Assembly: GCA_949987565.1 (NCBI GenBank)
Contig: OX465102.1
Span: 11,734,763 to 11,798,762 of the forward strand
Direction of reading: 5' to 3'
Length of the DNA: 64,000 nt
DNA from: Luidia sarsii
Lineage: Eukaryota; Echinodermata; Asteroidea; Paxillosida; Luidiidae
A program made the position numbers and the translations under genes. The notes below the pieces were generated by a model. That model saw only the letters and a program-made list of their open reading frames with translations, did not search any database and was not told the origin of the DNA. Positions 1 through 25,309 of the stretch are shown piece by piece (the stretch's first letter is position 1; each line of letters opens with the position of its first letter).

Positions 1-121
1 ATTTAGAGCGCCAGTGCTATTGCTACTGTATGTGCTGGGGCCTCTACATCTGGGCACCACTATTGTCTAAATTTAAAACTAAGACTCTTTCACGCTGCTG
101 CAAAACAATATGTAACCTGAC

Positions 122-533
122 AAAGTATCCCCTTGATCTGCCCTTGATCTGCCCTTGATCTGCCCTTGATCTGCCCTTGATCTGCCCCTGATCTGCCCTT
201 GATCTGCCCTTGATTGATCTGCCCTTGATTGATCTGCCCTTGATTGATCTGCCCTTGATTGATCTTCCCTTGATCTGCCCTTGATCTGCCCTTGATTGAT
301 CTGACCTTGATTGATCTGCCCTTGATTGATCTGCCCTTGATTGATCTGCCCTTGATTGATCTGCCCTTGATTGATCTGCCCTTGATCTTCCCTTGATCTT
401 CCCTTGATCTGCCCTTGATCTGCCCTTGATCTGCCCTTGATCTGCCCTTGATCTGCCCTTGATCTGCCCTTGATGGCTTGATCTGCCCTGGATCTGTCCT
501 TGATCTATCCTTGATCTGCCCATCTCCCCTGCC
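122..533. repeat. 11/15-bp minisatellite upstream of LIM-gene exon
   Basis: Tandem units of CTTGATCTGCC (11 bp) alternate with a 15-bp form carrying an extra ATTG. The array ends about 14 bp before the acceptor of the exon at 547, so it forms the end of the preceding intron. The long open frame on the other strand is a by-product of the repeat. Confidence 0.9.
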
Positions 534-546
534 CTGAATCCCTCAG

Positions 547-1055
547 ATGGGCGGATGGCCACTCAGCACTGGCTCATCGAGGAGGCCGAACGGCGGCGTC
601 TGGCCGAGAAGAGCGGCCAGTCGCGGCCCTTGGACCCCGTGGAGGTGCAGACGGGCCCCGTCCCCAGGAAGGACCTGGACCTGGAGCCAGTGCTGGAGAA
701 GAGGAGCGCGGTCGCCGAGAACGCGGCGCCGACGCGGCGCCTCGATAAGCCGGCGGCGAAGGACCCAAAGGAAGTCGCGGCGACGGAGAAGAAGGAGGAG
801 GAGGGGAGCGGGGACGGCGACCGGACGTACCGCGAGGTGGCCGTAGACGTGCCGAAGGACTTCCAGGCGCCGGTCCCGCGGCGGGCCAGGGGAATGGCCG
901 ACAAGGAGGCAGAGCGGAGGAGGAAGGCTCCGGCCGAGACCCGGCAGTCCGCGCCGGCCGTGGGCGGGGGGCGGGCGCCGGACGTGATCCGGAACGAGGC
1001 GCCTCCGGTTCCTAAGGAACGGAGCAACGGGAGGATGCCCGAAAACCTGCACCAG
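547..1055 (+). CDS. LIM gene exon: [11 protein letters not shown] motif and charged linker
   Basis: The acceptor is CCCTCAG just before 547 and the donor is CAG|GTATGA at 1056. The exon begins in phase 2 and ends on a codon boundary. It encodes about 169 residues: the [11 protein letters not shown] motif, then a stretch rich in Glu, Lys, Arg and Pro with no globular domain. It is markedly GC-rich compared with its flanks. An ATG at 555 is in frame but is internal, because the acceptor and reading frame extend upstream. Confidence 0.85.
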
Positions 1056-4000
1056 GTATGAAAACCACGGCCTCCCCCTTTGAAGGTTCGCATGGTGGAA
1101 GCACAATTAGGAAAGTTTGCGGTGACGCAATATGAGTCGTCTCTAACGAGAATTTTGGCTCTGAAAAAGGTTGGTAGCTCAAAAGTTCAGACAGCGTGCA
1201 CTCTGCCTGTCATCAAGAGACTCTTATTATTGGTAGAGTATCGAAAATGAGGACGGCCTAATGTTTGGATCCTAGCAGGACCTTTCTCAAAGGACCTTTC
1301 TCAGAGATCCTGCTAGGATTGAAACGGCAAGCCTTCCTAATTTCCGGTTTGCATTTTATTAATGCATTTTACTCTATGGTTAGAGTGCACTTTCTGAATT
1401 GCTGATTAAGTAACCGGCTCTTTTCAGCTCCAAGACACGGTGTCACCGCAGACTTTCCACTCTGTCCTTGGATGGGCATTTTTATTTTGGATTTTAGACT
1501 TGGGAAAGTTTGGGAAAGTTTACACGCTGGGTTTCAAGGGTTGGCTATTTGCAGTGACGCCGTGTGTGTGTGTGGCATCTCATTTGGTGAGCAAGTATCT
1601 CTCGGAGAAGAGCCAGTAACTGATCGCTGCAGACAGTACATGTGTACGTGGTCTGGTAGTTAATCACCAGGGGACTCCAAATTATCTCTGAGAAGACATG
1701 GTGTTTCTGCTAAACAGCGATTCACTCATTTATCGAGAGCTTGACAAAACTGGCAGCTTCTTATTTGAGGCACCCAATTCAGCAACCCAAGTCACAATAA
1801 TATGTCCGTTGCAAAAATGAAAAATGAAATAGTTGGAAGCTCGAAATGCTTCCACCATAAAAATAAAAATAAAATTTCACACAGAAAATTACTTCACACA
1901 GATGAAACCTAAAATCCTAGTCTTCATATTGAAAGTGTAATGGGTCCGGTTTGAAATTGACGCTCATATGACTTAAACTGTTGTAGTTTAATGCACTGTA
2001 GGGGACGAGGAGCACAATAAGTCTCTGAGATTCCTTGTGGAAGCACTCTTTGCACGTCCAGAGTATGTGCACGTTGTTATGGGCATGCGCACCAAGTTCT
2101 GAGCATAAGCACGATTTCAAGAAAGGGCGGACATATGCTATTGCCGTCACTGTCTCTCAGTACATCGCACTGCACAGATCCTCTGTATAATGATAAATTA
2201 CATTGTATGCTCTCTATGCTGAAAAAAAACCCTGTGAAAAGTATACCACTTTGAAAAATGAAAAGAAAAACAACTGACCAACCAATCAACGAACCAACAG
2301 ACGATATTGAGCCGAGCAGCCATGAGAAAGGCAGAGATTGAAGAGACCCTGTCACCCTGCCCGCTCGTTGACCCCAGGTCAGAGCCAGGCGACCCCAGCA
2401 GGTACGCCTGTTGAATATGCATCAACAAAGCAAAAGAGCTCATGCATAATTCATCCTGCTTTCTTCCTTGGGCTGAAGTTGAATGAATAGTTGCTGCATC
2501 TAGGCTGTGAGCTGATTCTACTTAAGGGGTAGAGCGCTGGATTGGAGCCTAATTAGTTTGTTTTTACTTGTATGTAGCTATTTTTGCACCCTATTTGTCA
2601 CCCTCTGAAGTTGTCTTGGTAACCTTTTATTATTATGGTGTCATTTTTACTGGTCTTTTCTGTCTCTTTTTATCCTGATTTTTGTTACCATTTCTCTGCT
2701 GGTACCGCACAAATCATAAACTGGAGATAAGCATGAAAATTGCTCCTACATGTGTGAACACATTTTTCCATTTTGAAAGTACCTGAAATTTCGATCCTAG
2801 CAGGACCTCTTTCAAAGGCATGAAGAAATCATCTGTTGATTTCGGTCATTTGAGTCCTGTCAGCCATGTTGAAACATTCTAAATCTTTTTTTTTTTGACA
2901 AAAGCACATTACATTTTGAAATGAGTGTTCCTGATAACAAAAAGGTGAAAAAAAGGAAAGAAATATCATTCATTATTTTGATGTTAACTTTCAATTACGC
3001 AGTACTACACCTTCATGATAGGACTTCTCTTGAAAAAAATGTTGAAAAGTAGCAAAGATAATTTGACTGGACCCAAACTTGACCTCCTGACCTCTGGCTT
3101 AACTTAGCAGCACTCTATAGCACTCCCATGTTAAAGGGAGTGTACATGTACACCATTCACATTGTGCATTTCTACTTTTAAAAATTACTTACTCATCAAT
3201 CAGGAAGCCGGTAAAAGTATCAGAAATTCTGTGATTTTGGAGCACACAAAAAGCTGCCGTTTCTGAAAAAAGGGCAATTTTGTATGGATTCCACAGACGA
3301 TCGTTTGATCAAATTCAAAGGTGCCCCTTTTTTTTACAAATACACCCTCTATATCCGAAAACAAAAGTTGGCATATATTTACATTTTCAGCTCTTTTCTT
3401 ATGATGTGGTTGACGGAATGAGCTGAAAGTAATACGTACTTTACGTAGATGTGTTATTTCATTTACATGCTGGGTTAGACATGGGTATGAGTAAACCAGC
3501 ATTCTCTGATCCAAGTCCTGGTCCAGTCAAATCTTCTTTGTTATTTTTCAACTCTGTATTCGTTTCCTTTGTTTGCTTGTTAAAAAAAAAAAAAAAACCT
3601 GCACCCTTCCACACACACACACACACACCCAAAAAACCCAACCTCCCTTTTCCCTCCCCTCCTCACTCCCTCAGCAGCCTCAGCTGGGTCCTCCCGGACG
3701 AAGCTCTGCCTTTCAGCAGCCGAACAAAAAGCCGGCGCCGGGGCGCTCGGTCAGTGGCAAGGTCACGTGCAGCAACTGCTCCAAGTCCCTGGGCCGGGGG
3801 GCGGCCATGATCATTGAGTCGCTGGGCCTCCACTTCCACATAGAGTGCTTCCGGGTGGGTAGTCTTCTCTCGACCGAGTGTTTCTATTAACCCCCTTGAG
3901 TGACTCTGATTTTTCCAAAGAGCCCGAACCTCTACCTCCCAAAGAAAACCACCAACTGTATACAGTACATGGTCAGCACAAACCCTTACAATACGATCTT

Positions 4001-5990
4001 GGAGTTTGACTTTGCGCCACCTTTAAACTTAAAGGTCTAGGCCCATTAGGGTCAGGGGAATTCAGTCTAACCTTAACCCCAACCTTAAGCTTTAAATTTA
4101 CGTGAATGACATTGCACAATCTTAAAAGTTCATGCAAGGTTTAACTTTTGCACACATTGATGTAAACATATATATTATACACATAATATGTGCAGTTTGT
4201 GAAGTGGTTTGGGTCATGACCTTTAACCCCGGGTCAGCGGCTGTGCACTCTGTGCGAGTTTGGGAAGAGAGAATACCCGAGACATTGATGTCGACCAAAC
4301 GATGACAAAATCTCAGGCGACGCTGTCTTTCAAAAAGTCACTGTAAATAATATTCCATACTGATAATTGGAAGGTTTTAAAAAAAGATTTAAATCTTTGT
4401 AGGACAGCCAAGAACCTTATTTTTCAAAGACAATGTGTCATCACCGAATCCCCAAACCGCATAATCATGACCTTTAACCTGTGTTCATGTACTAAGGTGC
4501 GAGTCTCTCTCTTTCTAACAAAGATTTCAACCACGGTGTCAGGCATGACTCGAACTTAACACTAAAGAATTAGTTTAAAGAGATAAATTGAAAAGAATGG
4601 GAGTGTTTTCAATGAAGTTTCTCATAGAGGATGCTCTGTGCTGTTTGTATATTTATAGTATTACTTGTGAAGTGAGTCATTGAAGGTTTGTGGGGGACTT
4701 TTCCCCTAGTACCAGGCATATGATTAGAACTGTGCGCTGAGGTGGGCTTATTCTTAGCAGGCAATCGAGCAAGCACTGAAGCATACAGTGCTAGCTATGC
4801 CTCATGTAGGGCAAACCCTCATTGAACAACATTCTCACCGATTCAAAGTTCATACAGTACACAGTACATGTATGTATATTCAGATGGGGGTGACGGAAAC
4901 CATTTCCCTGACATGATTCTGTTACGAAACAGATTTGCTGTGTGTGTTGTCCTGAGTCCTGACCCAAGCCAGTGAAGATGTTTCCTTGTGATAATTCTTC
5001 CAGCTTTGTTGCTAACTGCTTGCCCAGTGCATCAGGCTTTTGGTTGAAGATACGCAACTATTAGCACATGTGTTGTAAACACATGTTTGTACTTAAACCG
5101 CATGTGCTTCTGCACTTAACAAATGAGATGTTCATGCTTGCCTGTCGAGACCATGTAACATGTAAAGAAATCTAACATTGATAGTTTTGTTTTGTGGTTC
5201 GCTGCAGATTTTGATAGCTCAGAGAAACTAACCTACTGGTACTTGGTGATTTACTCACCACCTGTTTTGTATGCAGTTTGTGATGTTGCGGTTTACACTT
5301 TACAGATGAAATAATGATACCAATACCGTGGATCTTAAAATTGACAAAACTAACAGTTTCTACAAGTTAACCAAGTTATCATTGATATTTTGAAATGTTG
5401 ACGATTGTGTTGTTTGATATACTGTGCATTTATTCACTAATGACGCGAAATATTCTGATGATAAGGGGAGGTGCATTTTGGTGCTGTTTCACAAATCTAA
5501 AGCGAATAATTCCCTGACCAGTGGTGATAATTGATAGGCAATTGCTTGCCATTGTTGTTACAACATGCCCCAGCCTAATCCAGACGGGAATATATATTCT
5601 TTTTTAGTGGTTTTTTAAAATGATGTATTGTATAGTTGTTCACATTGTACCCGATTGTGTGCTTGAAAGGGGAAAACAGTGAAGCAGGCGATTTGGCAAA
5701 CCACTGAACATAAGGTACAATGTCAAATCCTTGTCAAATTGGAATAGTTGATTGGAAGAATGGACTTTAATCTTTTCTCTCTCTCCCTCTCATTTGGTCT
5801 CTCTCCTCCTCCCTCTCTGTCCGTCCGTCTGTTTGTCTGCCCTCCTCTGTCTCTCTCCATCTCTCTCTCTCCCTCTCCCTTTCTCTCTCTCTCTCCCTCT
5901 CTATCTCTCTCCCTCTGTGTCTGTCTGCCTGTCTGTCTGTCTGACCCCTCTGTATCTCTCCCTCTCTCTCCTTCTCTATCCCACTATCCT

Positions 5991-6039
<49 letters not shown>

Positions 6040-6918
6040 ATCTGTTGGTCCCCCTCCTTGTCCCTCCCTCCCTTCCTCCCTTTTGTTTGTTTGCTGTCTG
6101 TCTCTCTTGCCTTCGTCTGATGTGCAGTGCTGCGTCTGCAACATCCAACTCGGTAACGGCACAAAGGGAACCGACGTGCGCATTAGGGCCTCCAAACTGC
6201 ACTGCCAGAACTGCTACAGCAACGACGCAGGTACATGTATACACGGGATGGGACACTGGTAACCATGGGGCTTTGTCCTTTGTGGAACATGTTACGGCCA
6301 CTAATAACAGAAATTGCTGCTGTTTGGCGGCTGTAATTTAGACTGTATACCCAAGTGGCATATGTATTTTCATTATGTTGTGAATCCCAGTGCTCTTATT
6401 TGGCTCGCTTATTCAGGTGACTCCCTAGGAAGATGTAATAACAACTTGTTGAACAATTTGAAACATTGGCAAAGAAAACATTGACTGGACCAGGAGGCCA
6501 CCATGAGTGGGAGGCCACCATCTAAGGGCTGGATAGCTCAGATGGAAGAGCACTGGTACGTTAGTCCAGAGGTCGCGGGTTCAAGTCCCGGTCAAATTGT
6601 TAAGAATAGTTTACAGCGACACTTAAACCTAATTAACTCTTTTATTTATTAGTTTGTGTAGTTTGGAGAAGAATGGAATCTCTCTGTTCTCAGAACCACA
6701 CAAACTCACAAAAAATTGTTACTGGTACATGGCGTCTCTGCAAACTGTTGTCAGTTTGCCAAGAGAACTCAGCTTCCCTTTATTGTAGTTGAGATTCCCC
6801 TTTGCATGTTTAAAAGTGCAAGTGATTCTCCAACCAAAGATTGAAGTTTTGTTCATCTCGAGAAATTTGTCTTTTTTTTTTACTTTGATCTGCAGGATTT
6901 GAGTTTACAGAAGTCTGA
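547..6918 (+). CDS. LIMCH1/LMO7-like LIM domain protein, 3' part of gene
   Basis: Four exons are proposed: 547-1055, 3675-3854, 6128-6230 and 6896-6918. The first holds [14 protein letters not shown], a motif typical of LMO7/LIMCH1 proteins ahead of the LIM domain, followed by a charged, proline-rich linker. The next two split one LIM domain with ligand order C-X2-C-X17-H-X2-C-X2-C-X2-C...C-X2-C. The segment [16 protein letters not shown] is very close to the LMO7/LIMCH1 LIM sequence. Family members are actin- and myosin-associated scaffolds at stress fibres or cell junctions, usually with an N-terminal CH domain; that part, and any PDZ domain, lies upstream of the window, so LMO7 and LIMCH1 cannot be separated. 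Exon phases agree (0, 0, 1). Further small exons could be hidden in the two long introns. Confidence 0.87.
1056..3674 (+). other. Intron of the LIM gene
   Basis: No further coding sequence is recognised. The intron contains a hairpin MITE relic near 1268-1345, a decayed copy of the GTTTGCGGTGAC palindromic element near 1105-1215, a second hairpin-family fragment near 2790-2825, and a poly(A) plus CA repeat at about 3582-3640 ahead of the next acceptor. Confidence 0.6.
3675..3854 (+). CDS. LIM gene exon: first zinc finger of LIM domain
   Basis: The exon reads PQLGPPG..., then [20 protein letters not shown] and HIECFR, giving the first LIM zinc module (C-X2-C-X17-H-X2-C). The donor is CGG|GTGGGT at 3855 and the exon ends in phase 0. 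Its acceptor is a NAGNAG tandem (CAGCAG at 3672-3677), so the exon may begin at 3675 or 3678, adding or removing one Gln. Confidence 0.9.
3855..6127 (+). other. Intron splitting the LIM domain
   Basis: No coding sequence is seen. The last 350 bases form an unusually long pyrimidine tract, listed separately, directly before the acceptor of the second zinc-finger exon. Confidence 0.6.
5772..6122. repeat. 350-bp polypyrimidine (CT)n tract
   Basis: Almost uninterrupted C/T sequence with CTCT, CTGT and CCCT blocks, including an uninterrupted run of about twenty CT dinucleotides near 5996-6036. It runs nearly up to the acceptor at 6126-6127, so it is also an extreme polypyrimidine tract for that splice site. 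Confidence 0.9.
6128..6230 (+). CDS. LIM gene exon: second zinc finger of LIM domain
   Basis: It starts directly after TGTGCAG and encodes [14 protein letters not shown], then [18 protein letters not shown]. This supplies the C-X2-C and C-X2-C ligands of the second LIM module and matches the VRIRN..LHC pattern of LMO7/LIMCH1. The donor is GCAG|GTACAT and the exon ends in phase 1. Confidence 0.9.
6525..6592 (+). mobile_element. tRNA-derived SINE, tRNA-like head
   Basis: Shows a Pol III A box (TAGCTCAGATGG) near 6534 and a B box (GGTTCAAGTCC) near 6578, spaced as in a tRNA gene. It cannot be a functional tRNA: the acceptor stem does not pair and the same head recurs many times in this window with a shared tail. 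It lies in the last intron of the LIM gene. Confidence 0.8.
6896..6918 (+). CDS. Probable terminal coding exon of the LIM gene
   Basis: A long T-rich tract ends in CTGCAG|GA at 6895/6896. Joined in phase 1 to the exon ending at 6230, it adds GFEFTEV and a TGA stop at 6916-6918, giving a short tail after the LIM domain as in LMO7/LIMCH1. The assignment rests on phase, acceptor quality and tail length only. Possible AATAAA polyadenylation signals follow near 7055 and 7369. Confidence 0.55.
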
Positions 6919-9900
6919 TTGGGAGCTGGAGATTTAGGAGAGACACGGCGTCCATCTGTCGCCTGGAACTTGTGAGAGCCGTTCTTCATGTCTTGCTCTT
7001 GTTGCGGCATAAGCACGTCACAACGACTGCTACATTGTGGTGAATCGACCTTGAAATAAATTTCACAGCCGAGATGGCTGTATCGAGATTGAATGGTTCA
7101 GCAATGATTGATTCATTCCCAGTACGGAGCAGAATGCACGGGGGTACTTCAAGTGCAAAAACGCAGGGTTTTGAGAGGCATTGTCTTATCTGGATTTTTG
7201 TTCCACTCCAACCTTCAAGATGGTGGGAAGCTTTATTCAGATATTCCAACTGATTCTTGTTTTCATGACCGGACTAAGAAAATCACTGTTGTGTCAAGAG
7301 CTGTATTCTACATGTATTTGTTGATGAAACCACAAAGTGACCTGCGTGACTTGGTCCATTTTTATATAAAATAAAACAAAAAAACCCCAGAAAATCAAGT
7401 TCTGCTTTAATGATTATGACTTTTTGCACAATTTGTTAGTAATTTGTTAATTGTCTCAGCTAATTAGTACCAAAGTGTCCGATAATGGTGAATTTGATAA
7501 AAACATGTATGTATGGCAAGTATTTCTCCATGGCTACCTAGTTCCTTGGGATGTTTACATCCCTTAATTCACTTCACCGAGTGAAGTTTCACTTTACTAA
7601 AAAAAAAAACCAACGTCTGTTTCCATGATTTTTCATTTGATTATTATTTAATTCATTGAATTTACGTGATGCTTGTATTCAGCTCGGTATAGAAGGAAAT
7701 TCTACATACATGTACTTTAAAACTCATTTTTTACTAATACTTCAAGTATAATAACCTGCAAATGACTAATTCCAGTGATTTGTTTTATTTTACTGTTGAG
7801 TAAATCTCTGGATTTATGTTAGTTTAAGTAAGGTGTGTGAAGTTCTTATTTTGTTAGTATGTTTCCCCTGATGTATGTGTCTCAGTTCATGTAGATGTTG
7901 AGTGTTTCTGAATGTGAAACATGTTTCTGACTTTCTTTTGTAAAAACCAGCATTGTGTAAAAACAAAAGAAGTTATTGGTTGAGGTCTTCCTAATAAAAA
8001 AAGGTCATTTTCTGCACACCACTTCCTAGAGGATTATTAGCTGCTGAGCAAGTTCTTTCACCTAAAAATAAATAATGATTACTTTATTTAGGTTTTGTTT
8101 ATACTGTACTGATGAGCATTGCATTCAGTCACCAGCCAAATATTGATGCTGTATAAAGGAGAATAGGTGATCTCACTGCAAAAGTGTTGATGATCTGTCT
8201 GTGAAGTGAAAAATTTGTACATACCAATTGGTGATGAAGGTAACTTTTGATAGACACTCAATTGAACTTAAAAGTATGTCTCGGATTTGGTAACAAACAG
8301 CCTAAAATTGGAGTAGAGATTTCACGATTACGATGGAATAATTATGTGGTATTACAATCAAGATCATGCTTACTTCAATGTCTCAGTACATGTAGTATTC
8401 ATAGTTGTTACAATGAAAAGTGTATTCATTTAATCATGTCAGTGTCGTTGTGACAAATGAGAGCCTTTTTTTGTGTGTACAGATGTAATCTGGTTGTATT
8501 CAGTCACCGTCCTTGATCAAGCCTGTGTCGTTAACACCTGACTCCGTTACCCCAGTGTGAATGCAGGGTTACTTGGTGGAAGGTTTGTGGTGACAAACAC
8601 ATCTCATATGAGACGGGGTGTGGCGCTGAAAAGAGCCGGTAACAACATTTCAAGCAGTGTGTATTCTGCATGTCGTCGGGAGACAGAAAACATTGAGTTA
8701 CGGTACCTTCTGTTTTCAGAGCCACGCTCTTTTTCAAAAGAGACATGTTGTCACCGCAATCCTTCCACTCGCTACTTCCACCGTGCAAACCTTCAAATCT
8801 TATCGTGGTCACTTGGATGTAAACTCTTGTGCATCCAGGGAAGCCACCCAAATGCACACGATATGTCTTCGAGTGCGTAAGCTTTTTTTAGCAAGAACCA
8901 CTTCATCAGGAGCAATGATGCAAGATACAAAATGTGAACAGTATGTTTTGTTGCATTCAGTTTTGTAGAACAGTATGGGAGCAAAACCCAGTCTTCCTGT
9001 ATTTTAAAGAAAAGTCTTAATTGCATGGGGTCTACATGTATCTTCAGGAAGATTTTTCCCCATCTCTTCTGATGTTTGAAAACCTAGAAATCAGTCACTA
9101 TGGAAATTGTCTGGGATTAGGAATTGTTCACTAATCCAGGAAATTTTGTTTTTATTAAGTTGTAGTGTTGTTTATACAAATTAAGTGTTTGCTTATTTCA
9201 CTATTGGAACAAAGCTGTGGTTCTTTTTAAACATTTGTAATTGAAAATGGTCCCATCTGTCTGATATTATGTGATTTTAAGATAATTGACATGCTAATTT
9301 ATGCAGATACAATGTATGGATGCTATTATGTGCCATGCATTTTCACATCAATGCTTACCACCTATGTGTTCATTGTTTTAAAAAAGTAAAGAGAAATTGC
9401 AGGCATTATTCATGCCTATTGGTCTAATCAATGAATATCTAAATACTGTAGGGTGTACTATTACTTTGTACCTGTCAAAGGAGTAGAAGATGTAATTAGG
9501 CTGCTACCGACAACCTCTCAGTACAAAGTCTATTCCATAGCTGTGCTTTTAGGATCATGACTAAAATGGCTGAACAAAAGTTACCAAATACTAGTGATTG
9601 TAATAGTGTATTAAAAGTGATTTGTAAACACTTTTAGTCTTTTCACTGCCAAAACATACAAATGTGGTGTACTGGAGTAAGTAAGTGATACACTGGTACT
9701 TAAGCACATTGTGGTAAGAGTATCAGTTTGCAGTATGCTTGACTTATGCCAAATGTCTGCCCAGGCAAGGGCTTTGGCTTTGGATATGGCTTCAGCTCCA
9801 TTCATTCAGACATCCATGCAAAGGAAGCTGGCATGTGAAGGTAGGCAGTTTGGCGCATGTCTCTCTCCTTCAATCGCAACCTGAATCTCAAGCCAACAGA

Positions 9901-11459
9901 TGAAAGACCTTTGCATGTTTTTCCCAAACTCTTCAAATTCACGTCCATCTTTATAACTGCATCACTGAGATACATCACACTGCCAGGTTGTCCCGCGATG
10001 CCACAGTAGTGAAAAAAAACCCTGATATCCGTACATTTAGGATGGGAACTTTCCTAAGACGAGCCTTAATATTTTATGTATCAATCACTGTTAAGAGGGG
10101 GCCTCTTGTATATTTAGCATAAGCATGGACCAAAAAAAGAGATTAACAAAAGTACAAAAAGCTGCATCACTTATTCATATTCCTGTAAATATTTTTTGAT
10201 TTGAGATGTTATCTTTTTCAAGGGGAGTTTGTATTTTAACTCAGAATCAGTCTGCCTTCCAAAGCATTAGATCAATATTTTGAATATTCTTATCTAGAAT
10301 TCTAAGAAAGAAAATCTAAGAAAACAAAAAAGTGTACAGAGTGTGGTTGTGTATATTTTTGGGGGATTTGTAAGGACAAAATAAATATCACATCTGGTAA
10401 CAATAAACAAAACAATGTTTTGTCTGCACTGCAGCTGTTTTATTTGCTGAGTGGACTATGCTTCATTTGATAAGACTGGGCATAGAATCTATTGGCCGAG
10501 ATGAAATGATACCCAAGTGAAGTGTATTCGGATGGGATATTCAACTACAACTACATGTACATGTACATGTACATCCAGGAGTAAATGAAAACAAAAAACT
10601 GACTATGGCCTTTTCACACTACAGCCTCTCAACCCGAGTTGAAAATTTAATTTTTCAACCCTACATTCAACCTGGTATCGTTTCGCACTTGATTCATGCA
10701 AACGGAGCTTATTTCAACCCGGGCCAATTCAACCCTGAGATTTCACTGCGAATTTAACCAGGTTCTTTTCACACTATCGTTTATTACACATCACAAAATG
10801 TCAACATCAGCCCAAAGGAGTCCCTCCCACCAGGATCCCGCGAATCATGGCCATTCTGGCTGTGTCTCAATTGTCTCAAGTCCGCCGCTGCAGAGCCCTA
10901 ACTGCCAAATGGGGTTTCAACAATGAAGGCCAACCAGTATGTGAATGTGGAGAGGAGGAGACCATGAGTCATCATCTTCTGGAATGCCCTTTTGCCTTTT
11001 GCCCAAGCTGACCTTACTTCACCTACACTCGCACCTAACGGCGTCGCCTGCATCCAGTATTTGTTAGGTCGAGTTTAATTGAGAGAAAGGACTCGAGAAA
11101 AAGAAGGAGATATATCAAATCACTTCTGTCCCTTCCACTCTGTTCTTGTCTGTCATTTTGCTTCTTCTATAACCATCTTCAAACTGTATTATTAGTTTCA
11201 TGTAAATCTGTGAACATTTCTGTTTTTCGATCTTACCAATGTTGTGTACATGTGTAGGGGCTGAAAAATCATCCTCAAAAGAATCAGGTTGCCAAAGAAT
11301 CAAGTACTACTTGTATTTCATGTGAAGCAACCAATAGTAGAATACAAGTACAGTAAGCATCAATATGAAATGTGGTTTGCAATCTTGTTTTAGCTAGGGC
11401 AGAAATTTCTTGCTGAGCAGATTCTCAAGCTTAAGCGGCTCTATGAAATTGGGCCCTGG
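6919..11459. other. LIM-gene 3' UTR and intergenic region
   Basis: No coding gene is supported between the LIM-gene stop and the AASDH stop, which converge tail to tail. The region is AT-rich. It contains a palindromic MITE relic (about 8560-8800), an ACATGT repeat near 10550-10575, a LINE fragment near 10870-11010 and a terminal fragment of the AGCCCCTACACAACA family near 11100-11265. Confidence 0.6.
10870..11010 (+). mobile_element. LINE (non-LTR retrotransposon) ORF2 3' relic
   Basis: One frame reads RALTAKWGFNNEG, then CECGEEETMSHHLLECP, before a stop. The C-X-C-G...H-X4-C arrangement is the terminal zinc-knuckle-like motif found after the reverse transcriptase/RNase H region of I/Jockey-type LINE proteins. 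Only about 45 codons are recognisable and no reverse transcriptase domain is seen, so this is a 5'-truncated dead copy. Confidence 0.6.
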
Positions 11460-24083
<12,624 letters not shown>

Positions 24084-24091
24084 GGCAACGG

Positions 24092-24121
24092 TCAGCAGTA
24101 TCCAGCGGCCCCTTCCGGCAT
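24092..24121 (-). promoter_or_regulatory. Upstream ORF in AASDH leader
   Basis: An ATG at 24119-24121 opens a ten-codon frame (nine residues and TGA) that closes 8 bases before the main ATG. If the transcript includes it, it could lower translation. An acceptor-like CTCTAG lies just upstream near 24136, so the leader may be split. No TATA box is seen. Confidence 0.35.
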
Positions 24122-24748
24122 CACGTGCAGCTTGCTAGAGACAGAAAGTAATCAATCCCTTTGACATAATCTCCTAATTCACTCTAACACAATTGCAGTT
24201 GATCCTACTAATTACCATCAACACACTGTAAACACACCTTTGTAAGTACTGTCAACATCTTCATTTGTCAAAACAGGTCTGCAGTAGTAAAAAAGAAAAT
24301 AAGGTACAGCTGGCTTAACAACAGCGGCTTTATAAGCATTTGGAAAATATCATTTTTTAATCAAGCAGCAACTTAGGAAAAACTAACTGGGAACTTTTCA
24401 ACGATTTTGAAAATTCAAAGAAATACATTAAAAAAAAAGAAGAGGAAAAAACTCACTGGGAAATGAAGTAAAAACAATAAGTGTATATTAAATATCCAAA
24501 GTAAAAAAAATAAGGAAAAACTGACTGGGAACTTTTGAAATAAAAAAAAATTGGCAAAGAAACTGATAGTCTGGTTCCTAGAGCTAAACATCCTGACAAA
24601 TACTGTGAAGTCAGGGAACCACACGGACGACTGCCGTAACAACAGCCACTGCGATTAACATTTGATAATATTATTTATTATTAAGATTAATAGTTAACGT
24701 TTCTATTCGTGACTCATCAGTATGAGTACTACAAGTATGATAGTATGG

Positions 24749-24917
24749 TAGTCCGAGTAACTTGGACCTAACTTTACAATCGCCTTTTTTTTTTTTTTTT
24801 AGGAGTAAGCCCGACCCCTCCAAATTAAAAAAGGCGATTGTAATTGTATAAACCATGGAGGAAAGCCCTCCATGTATAAACTAAGTAGGTCCAACTCCAG
24901 GTTACTCAACTCAGACT
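24749..24917. mobile_element. Foldback MITE with ACAATCGCC inner arms
   Basis: Outer arms GTCCGAGTAACTTGGACCTA and TAGGTCCAACTCCAGGTTACT are inverted, and inner arms ACAATCGCCTTTTTT and AAAAAAGGCGATTGT form a strong hairpin with a poly(T) run. No ORF. Confidence 0.7.
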
Positions 24918-25309
24918 AGAATAGAAACAGAAAATAAAACACTGACACTGACAGCCCGACACACGTTCCTCGACACAACGTCACAAGATAACTTACCCGA
25001 GGTGCTTAGCCTAGTGTGTATAGCTCGTATTCTTTGTCAGAAACTTTGTCAGAAAACTGCAACATCTCGTACTACTACTACTTACTAGTAGTAGTAGTAG
25101 TACTACTTACTCTAGTCGTACCGCCGTAGTCGTACACAGTACAGTAATGCACTAATGGATACTAATGCTAATGAGTAATGTATGGTTTGTTACCACATGT
25201 TCAATCAAAACAAAAACAGCCCGAAATCGACTAGTGTCGCCGCTTGAGGGCGCTGCACCCTCAACGATCAAAATAATAGGTGTGCAGATACAGAACAAAA
25301 AAAAAAAAA

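Noticed and set aside
44..562. 172-codon open frame rich in GRSRADQGQIK on the - strand
   Set aside because: It is the translation of the 11/15-bp minisatellite, opposite to the LIM gene.
6525..6592. tRNA gene
   Set aside because: A and B boxes are present, but arms do not pair and the same sequence recurs many times with a SINE tail.
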